Origin: Bacteroidales bacterium | Lineage (GTDB): Bacteria > Bacteroidota > Bacteroidia > Bacteroidales > Tenuifilaceae | Assembly: GCA_008933525.1 (NCBI GenBank) | Contig: WBUV01000143.1 | Span: forward strand, 1-7,656 | Reading direction: 5' to 3' | DNA length: 7,656 nucleotides | Shown here: one piece after another, positions 5,239-7,656 of the stretch | How positions within the stretch are numbered: position 1 is the stretch's first letter | Layout of the letters: each line of letters opens with the position of its first letter | The notes under the pieces: generated by a model | Told to the model about the DNA's origin: nothing | The model's input: only the letters and a program-made list of their open reading frames with translations | The model's database searches: none | Made by a program: the position numbers and the translations under genes

Positions 5239-7656
5239 ATGAAAGGGCGAATATTTTTAGCGCTTAGATTTTTACTTTACTCGGGAATACTGATAATAAC
5301 CTTATTGATAATAACTAGTAGTTATGTCTATATAAATAGGGAAAAATTAGTAAACTCTTTTTTGCTAGAACTTAAAGAACAGGTTGGTTTAGATATGAGA
5401 TATTCAAACTTTAGTCTCAATCTAAAAGATTTTTTCCCTTTTGCTGCTTTTTCATTTAATAACTTTGAATTAAAGCATGTAAATCGCGCCGGTATAGAAA
5501 ACCAGCTTTCTGCCAATAAATTAAATCTGACTATTAACACATTAGATCTTGTTAGGGGTAAATATACTATCAGAAATTGTATTGTTGAAACGGGGTTCTG
5601 TTCTGTTGACATTGAAATCATAGACTCGCTTATTAATGAATTCTCATCCCAAGATCAATCTTACGAAAAAACATCGACCAGTTTAACTATCAACAAGTTT
5701 CAACTAAAGAACTTCTCTTTGGTGTTAAACAATAAAACAAAACTTAACGTAATTAATTCGTTGATATGGATGAATTTAAATGATAATAATTTCAGCATTT
5801 CGATGAAGAGCGATTTAGAAAATTTTATTTACAATGATAAGATATTGATAAATGATAAGTTTAGAATAGCGGGGCAAATAGACGGAAACGAGAGCACTCT
5901 AAAAACGAATAGTATCAGAGTTGAGTACAAAACTTTAGATATGAATCTTTATGGTACATATTCCAAAAAATCGGGTGATGTTTCATTGAATTTTATATCT
6001 AATAACTTTAATATTAATGACATGTGGGATTATATTCCCAAAATAGATGACTTAAAAGTAACTACAGGAAAAACGAGTTTTAACGGTTTTTTCTCCTTCA
6101 ATGCTGAATCGAACAAATTTAAAGTCATCCAAATAAATCATAGTACAAAAGCAAAAATAATTTATAAGAGCAACCCTATTAACATTATTGAATTAACTGG
6201 TAGTTCAAAACTTACTGATAATCTTAAAAACCATTACTCAGAAATTAGCAGTTTAAAATTAAAACAAGAAAAATCCTCCGCAAATCTAGAAATTAAAATA
6301 AAAGGAATAAATAATCCTATTTTATTAATTGAAGGACAAATAAATATTGATAACAATAAAGTTAATTACTTAGAAAAATCGTTCTCTCTAAAAGCCGTCG
6401 GAACTATTAAAACGCTCGTATCTGTCCACAACAGCAATCAGTTGTCGAAAAGAGATATTATTTTCCATAAAATCAACGGTCAAGTCAAATACAATATAGG
6501 AAAAATTGAAGGTATTGATAGACTTAGTGAGATAGAAGGTGGCGCTTTATTGGGAAATAATTTACAAATCAACGCAACTGCAAAATTTGACGATAAGCCT
6601 TTTGATATTAGAGTTACACAAAACAACTTTTTAAAGTTAATAAATAGTAAAGTTTCAATAACACCCAATATTCTAGTCAAAGCAGAATTTCTTGATGTCG
6701 ATTATTTACTTGATATATCTGATGAATTTATGGGGAATGACTCGAGTAAAAACGAAAATCAATACACAATCGAATTAAATTCAAAGGAACTGCGCTTTTT
6801 TAATTACGACTTTAATCGAGTTAATGCGTCAATTTCTTATAAAAACGACTTAATCGAAATTCATTCATTCGAAGGAAATGGCTTTCAAGGACAAATAAGT
6901 GGTCGTCTTAAAAACAAGGGCAACTTTTACTATATTGAATCAAGTTTTAATAAAATTAATATTTCAGAACTCTTTAAACACTATAACAATTTCAGTCAAT
7001 CATTGGTCACTTCAAGAAACATTAATGGTGATTTATCGGGTAAAGCCTTTCTTAACTTTGAAACCGACACAAATGGAGACATTAAAACTCCATCAATAAA
7101 ACTTGACTCGGACGTCCTTATTCAAAATGGAAAACTAATTGGAATGAATAAAATTAAGAAACTATCCAAATGGTTAAAACTTAATGAGGTTAAATCTATT
7201 GATTTTGAAACCATTCAGAATAAAATAGAAATTAAGGATCAAAATCTAAAGATTCCTAAAATGGACATACTGTCAAATGTAATAAATTTGCAACTATCTG
7301 GTGAACACAACTTTAAGAATACATACTCCTATTGGATGAGAATTAACTTAAGTAAGATTATTGCTCAACGCTTATTAAGTTTAAACTATTATGATAATCA
7401 AGTGAATACAAGTGACGGGGCAATAAACTTATACCTTAAACTCTATGGTAATTCCGAAGATTATGAAATAAAAATGGATAAAAAGGCTTCATTCGAAAAA
7501 ATTAAGGGTAATTTCGAATCTGAGGGTATCATACTTAAAGATTTACTACTTCAAGAGTTTAAACAAATTGGCAAAAAAGATAGTTTACCCAAAATAACTC
7601 CTGGAGATACAGCTAATAAACGAAATCCAACATTTACAATAGAATGGGACGAATAC
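5239..7656 (+). CDS. AsmA-like envelope protein, C-terminus cut by right edge (806+ aa)
   Basis: The reading frame is open from ATG 5239 to the last base: 806 codons, no stop. The first residues, MKGRIFLALRF, lead into one hydrophobic anchor helix (about 8-31). The rest is a long beta-rich periplasmic region of alternating short strands rich in Asn, Ile, Lys and Ser. Near the C-terminus is the block typical of Bacteroidota AsmA-family proteins: a strand with DVLIQNGKLIG (from 625), then a segment with FETIQNKIEIKD, IPKMDILSN and LSGEHNF (G688 onward). The last visible residues, FTIEWDEY, resemble the acidic tail with which many relatives end, so only a short piece is probably missing. AsmA/TamB-type proteins are bridge-like and implicated in outer-membrane assembly and phospholipid transport. 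The start follows a good promoter and is the only ATG that includes the full anchor. Transcription is divergent from the phosphatase operon. Confidence 0.83.
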   Translation, partial: MKGRIFLALRFLLYSGILIITLLIITSSYVYINREKLVNSFLLELKEQVGLDMRYSNFSLNLKDFFPFAAFSFNNFELKHVNRAGIENQLSANKLNLTINTLDLVRGKYTIRNCIVETGFCSVDIEIIDSLINEFSSQDQSYEKTSTSLTINKFQLKNFSLVLNNKTKLNVINSLIWMNLNDNNFSISMKSDLENFIYNDKILINDKFRIAGQIDGNESTLKTNSIRVEYKTLDMNLYGTYSKKSGDVSLNFISNNFNINDMWDYIPKIDDLKVTTGKTSFNGFFSFNAESNKFKVIQINHSTKAKIIYKSNPINIIELTGSSKLTDNLKNHYSEISSLKLKQEKSSANLEIKIKGINNPILLIEGQINIDNNKVNYLEKSFSLKAVGTIKTLVSVHNSNQLSKRDIIFHKINGQVKYNIGKIEGIDRLSEIEGGALLGNNLQINATAKFDDKPFDIRVTQNNFLKLINSKVSITPNILVKAEFLDVDYLLDISDEFMGNDSSKNENQYTIELNSKELRFFNYDFNRVNASISYKNDLIEIHSFEGNGFQGQISGRLKNKGNFYYIESSFNKINISELFKHYNNFSQSLVTSRNINGDLSGKAFLNFETDTNGDIKTPSIKLDSDVLIQNGKLIGMNKIKKLSKWLKLNEVKSIDFETIQNKIEIKDQNLKIPKMDILSNVINLQLSGEHNFKNTYSYWMRINLSKIIAQRLLSLNYYDNQVNTSDGAINLYLKLYGNSEDYEIKMDKKASFEKIKGNFESEGIILKDLLLQEFKQIGKKDSLPKITPGDTANKRNPTFTIEWDEY

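Noticed and set aside
5328..5621. 97-codon open frame on the minus strand inside the AsmA-like gene
   Set aside because: It is antisense to an 806-codon frame with clear family motifs; the composition is that of a shadow frame.
6480..6680. Short open frame on the minus strand inside the AsmA-like gene
   Set aside because: Antisense shadow of a real gene; no promoter or motif.
6899..7099. Short plus-strand open frame inside the AsmA-like gene
   Set aside because: Out-of-frame shadow of the AsmA-like coding sequence.

Overview
The window looks like chromosomal DNA of a Bacteroidota bacterium. It is AT-rich, the starts lack Shine-Dalgarno sequences, and a promoter of the Bacteroidota type (TTTG, 18 bp, TATGTTTG) can be read directly. 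The gene families point the same way: a TPR-transmembrane-coiled-coil-SpoIIE phosphatase and a long AsmA-like protein with the C-terminal motif set common in this phylum. The genus cannot be fixed from the sequence. No mobile element, phage gene, CRISPR array, tRNA or rRNA is visible. Coding density is high and no gene-free stretch reaches 300 bases; the longest is the 163-bp divergent spacer at 5076-5238.

Minus strand, in order of transcription, are four closely spaced genes that look like one operon. (1) 5075-2859 encodes an inner-membrane sensor phosphatase: signal peptide, seven TPR units with exact 40-residue spacing, one TM helix, a coiled coil and a SpoIIE/PP2C domain. (2) 2834-1212 encodes an exported ankyrin-repeat protein fused to a PPP-type metallophosphatase of the bacterial Shelph kind. 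(3) 1179-154 encodes an exported protein resembling CotH-type spore-coat kinases. (4) 145 to the left edge is the first 48 codons of a probable rhomboid intramembrane protease. Gaps are 24, 32 and 8 bp.

Plus strand: 5239 to the right edge is a divergently transcribed AsmA-like envelope protein. It has 806 codons and no stop, and is probably only a few codons short of its end.

Taken together, the operon places a possible protein-kinase-like enzyme and a protein phosphatase outside the cytoplasmic membrane. Beside them are a membrane receptor with a cytoplasmic PP2C phosphatase and an intramembrane protease. An envelope-located phosphorylation/dephosphorylation circuit is an attractive inference, but only the phosphatase motifs are directly legible. 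The divergent AsmA gene adds an envelope-biogenesis context.
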